Position numbers and translations under genes: made by a program
Shown: one piece after another, positions 62,192-64,000 of the stretch
Position numbering within the stretch: the stretch's first letter is position 1
Layout: the number at the start of each line of letters is the position of its first letter
The notes under the pieces: model-generated
Seen by the model: only the letters and a program-made list of their open reading frames with translations
Told to the model about the DNA's origin: nothing
Database searches by the model: none
Origin: a bacterium
Lineage (GTDB): Bacteria > Planctomycetota > Planctomycetia > Kolteriales > Kolteriaceae
Direction: 5' to 3'
DNA length: 64,000 nt
Assembly: GCA_019748235.1 (NCBI GenBank)
Contig: JAIEPU010000075.1
Coordinates: 1-64,000, forward strand

Positions 62192-63049
62192 ATGGATTTC
62201 GATGCCCTCTTCGAACGCCCTTCGCTCGCCGGCCAGGGAATCAGCGTCGTTATCCGGCCTCATTTATCCGCCCGATCCAGTTCGCAGGCCCTTACACCAC
62301 GCGCCATCGTCAACAAGCTTTTGCCCCTTCTTGCCGCACAGTCACGACCGGCCGAGATCCTATTTCTCGTGGACTCATTTCCACCCGTAATGCCCCCCGC
62401 TCGCATCAACGGAATGCGGGTGCGGTTTGTCCGATCGACCCATCCTAAAAGCGGCCGATCATTGATGGGGGCCATTCGACAAACTCGTTACCCCATCTTG
62501 CTTCTCGTCGATGAAGCCATTTCCATCGACGGGGCAGAGCTTCAACAGCTCCTCGAACGACTCGAATTGTGTGACATCGTGGTGGGCCGAAGGTCGAAGC
62601 GCTGGTCTTGGGCCTCCTTCGCCTGGCCCGTTGACCGATTACTCCGTTCTCTGCTGGGGATCCCCTTCACCGATCCCTTCTGCCCGATCAAAATCGCCCG
62701 ACGAGAAGCGGTCTGTGAGATTCACCTCGATCGAGACGGCATATTGGCGGATTTGGAATTGCTGGCGAAAGGAACCTTTCTCGTTCGGCTCGTCGATGAA
62801 GTTCGGCTGACGCTCAAATGGAACGGCCCGACGATTTTCCAGGCGCTCTTTAGCCGATTCCGAGACTTCATCCCTCTTCTCTTTCGTCCGACCTTCGCCG
62901 ACCAGGTGAACACGTCGCTTCCAACTGTCCAGGGAGTGTCACTCGCGCGAAGTGAGTGGAAACAGACGTCACTTCGCGGGACAGTTTGGGGAACGGTACC
63001 TCGCCGGAGCTGGCGTTCCGTTCATCCCATTGAAGCGAGTCGTCGTTGA
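62192..63049 (+). CDS. GT2-like glycosyltransferase-related protein
   Basis: 285 residues from ATG 62192. An earlier TTG at 62150 would add 14 residues. GT-A-like order: ISVVIRPHLSARSSSQALTP, ILFLVDSFPPVMPPARI, PKSGRSLMGAIRQTRYPILLLVDEAISIDGAELQQLLERL, and VVGRRSKRWSWASFAWPVDRLLRSLLGIPFTDPFCPIKIARREAV. The DxD-like position is LLVDEAISI, so the metal site is weakened to one Asp. There are no membrane helices at the C-terminus. The region DPFCPIKI resembles polyprenyl-phosphate-sugar synthase-type GT2 members. Encoded 57 bp after the GT39-like gene, suggesting a shared pathway. Confidence 0.6.
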   Translation: MDFDALFERPSLAGQGISVVIRPHLSARSSSQALTPRAIVNKLLPLLAAQSRPAEILFLVDSFPPVMPPARINGMRVRFVRSTHPKSGRSLMGAIRQTRYPILLLVDEAISIDGAELQQLLERLELCDIVVGRRSKRWSWASFAWPVDRLLRSLLGIPFTDPFCPIKIARREAVCEIHLDRDGILADLELLAKGTFLVRLVDEVRLTLKWNGPTIFQALFSRFRDFIPLLFRPTFADQVNTSLPTVQGVSLARSEWKQTSLRGTVWGTVPRRSWRSVHPIEASRR

Positions 63050-63270
63050 ATGGAATGCTCTCCAGATTACGCCGCTTCGCATCGAACAATTCACCCACCC
63101 TCTCCATTTGACGCAATCATAAACAGCTTCCAAGCAACTATCTTGAGAGACATTCAATTCGATTTTCGCCGACACAATCGGCACAACCGTTACGACCCTA
63201 TGCGGTCCGAAATGTTTCGCCCCACTTATCGTCACGATTGATTGATCTCGAAGAGGCGCGAACCTACGCT

Positions 63271-63310
63271 GACGCAGAGACTCCGTGCTGTCGGAGTCTT
63301 CTGCTGCGTC
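63271..63310 (+). repeat. Nested inverted repeat in the leader of the last gene
   Basis: GACGCAG (63271) pairs with CTGCGTC (63304), and inside it GACTCCG (63279) pairs with CGGAGTC (63292), giving a two-step stem with a 6-nt loop. It lies 52 nt before the next start and could be a 5' structure. The region 63050-63270 upstream shows no gene or other recognisable element. Confidence 0.5.
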
Positions 63311-63362
63311 TGAAAGGCGATCAGCAACTTGTGCCTAGCACCTTTATGAGGAGATCTTCGCC

Positions 63363-64000
63363 ATGTCACGCGGGATGCATTTCGGCGTCTGGGGTTTGGC
63401 CCTTGCCGTCTGCTTGAGCATCGCGGCTCCCGCCGAGGCCTGCATGTTTGGCCGGCGTCGATCCGTCCAGCAAACAACGTCGCGATACTTCGCACCGACC
63501 GCTGCCTGTGCTACGTGCGGCGTGCCGGCTGCGGTCGCCGTCCCAGCGGTCCCCGTGGCGCCGGTGGTCCCTGTCGTGCCGGCGACTCCCGTGGTTCCGG
63601 TGGCACCGGCTATCTCACAGTTCGTCGCCCCGACTCCCATCGCGGTTGCAGCCCCGGTCGCTGTCCCCGCACCGGTGATCTCACAGTTTGTCGCGCCGGC
63701 TCCTGTGGCGGTCGCGCCGATCGTGTCGCAGTACTTCGCACCGACGCCCGTCGCGGTTCAAGAGACCCGTATGGTTCAGCGAAGCTACCTTGCTCCAGTG
63801 ACCACCATGCAGCAGCAGACGTCGCTCGAGAACGTCACCACGCTGCGAACCGAATTCTTCGACGAAGCTCAGACGACGATGCAGACATCCGCTTACTACG
63901 ATCCCTGTGCGTGCGGCTATCGCGCCGTGGCCACGCCGGTCACGAACGTCGTTCGTCGTTCACGCACCGTTCCAGTCACGCAGACGATCCAGCGTAACTA
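63363..64000 (+). CDS. Secreted Pro/Val/Ala-rich repeat protein (cut by window end)
   Basis: An ATG at 63363 behind GAGGAG begins an open frame of 212 codons that runs to the window edge without a stop. Signal peptide SRGMHFGVWGLALAVCLSIAA to AEA. The mature part is low in complexity, Pro/Val/Ala-rich, with repeated units SRYFAPTAACATC, SQFVAPTPIAVAAPVAV, SQFVAPAPVAVAPIV and SQYFAPTPVAVQE. It then passes to a Thr/Gln/Met-rich part with YYDPCACGYRA and an Arg-rich stretch. Probably a cell-surface or wall-associated protein; the family is not recognised. The last codons at the edge read CAGCGTAACTA, so the stop may follow at once or the protein may go on. Confidence 0.75.
   Translation, partial: MSRGMHFGVWGLALAVCLSIAAPAEACMFGRRRSVQQTTSRYFAPTAACATCGVPAAVAVPAVPVAPVVPVVPATPVVPVAPAISQFVAPTPIAVAAPVAVPAPVISQFVAPAPVAVAPIVSQYFAPTPVAVQETRMVQRSYLAPVTTMQQQTSLENVTTLRTEFFDEAQTTMQTSAYYDPCACGYRAVATPVTNVVRRSRTVPVTQTIQRN

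Overview
The window looks like chromosomal DNA of a member of the Planctomycetota. The evidence is protein content: a PVC-type haem/dehydrogenase protein with FG-GAP repeats and a DUF1080 tail, a DUF1549/DUF1553 cytochrome protein, a large set of secreted propeller, EF-hand, TPR and squalene-cyclase-like proteins, and a giant secretin. GC content is moderately high, and no tRNA, rRNA, CRISPR array, IS element or phage gene was recognised. The genus cannot be fixed from sequence alone.

Layout. 1-8.5 kb: the 5' end of ychF, a secreted endonuclease/exonuclease/phosphatase, a frame-broken PVC haem protein, a ureidoglycolate-lyase-like protein, a CYTH protein and a lipoprotein. 8.5-29.5 kb: one long minus-strand type II secretion (T2SS)/type IV-pilus-like cluster, transcribed gspE, F, G, H, I, J, K, L-like (PilM+PilN), M-like (PilO), then a secretin of about 3,240 residues with some thirty repeated N-domains. 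A lipoprotein that could be its pilotin follows. 29.8-37.6 kb: an EF-hand protein and three TMTC-like membrane/TPR proteins in tandem, the second and third being close duplicates. 38-40.8 kb: two PEP-CTERM-like secreted paralogues, each behind a conserved structured leader, plus the decayed remains of a third copy. 40.9-46.7 kb: a toroid-repeat secreted protein, moaC, a long-chain polyprenyl synthase, a FemAB/GNAT-like acyltransferase next to a JmjC-like cupin protein, and a small membrane protein. 46.7-47 kb: an inverted pair of REP-like palindromic elements. 47-59 kb: a DUF1549/1553 protein, a sugar isomerase-like protein, a redoxin-cytochrome-monooxygenase fusion, a TetR regulator, a transglutaminase-like protein, an unknown protein, an SMP-30 lactonase, TerC, another unknown, and an SMP-30 gene remnant. 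59-64 kb: a PfkB kinase, a GT39-like and a GT2-like glycosyltransferase, and the start of a Pro/Val/Ala repeat secreted protein cut by the window end.

How the genes fit together. The secretion cluster is a nearly complete T2SS: ATPase, platform, five pseudopilins, L and M assembly proteins and secretin. Most of its reading frames overlap by 4 nt (ATGA), which suggests translational coupling. No prepilin peptidase and no separate GspC is visible. The many exported proteins around it are plausible substrates, but nothing in the sequence proves that.

The two signals most worth following are the giant multi-N-domain secretin and the paired, covarying leader RNAs in front of the PEP-CTERM-like genes.
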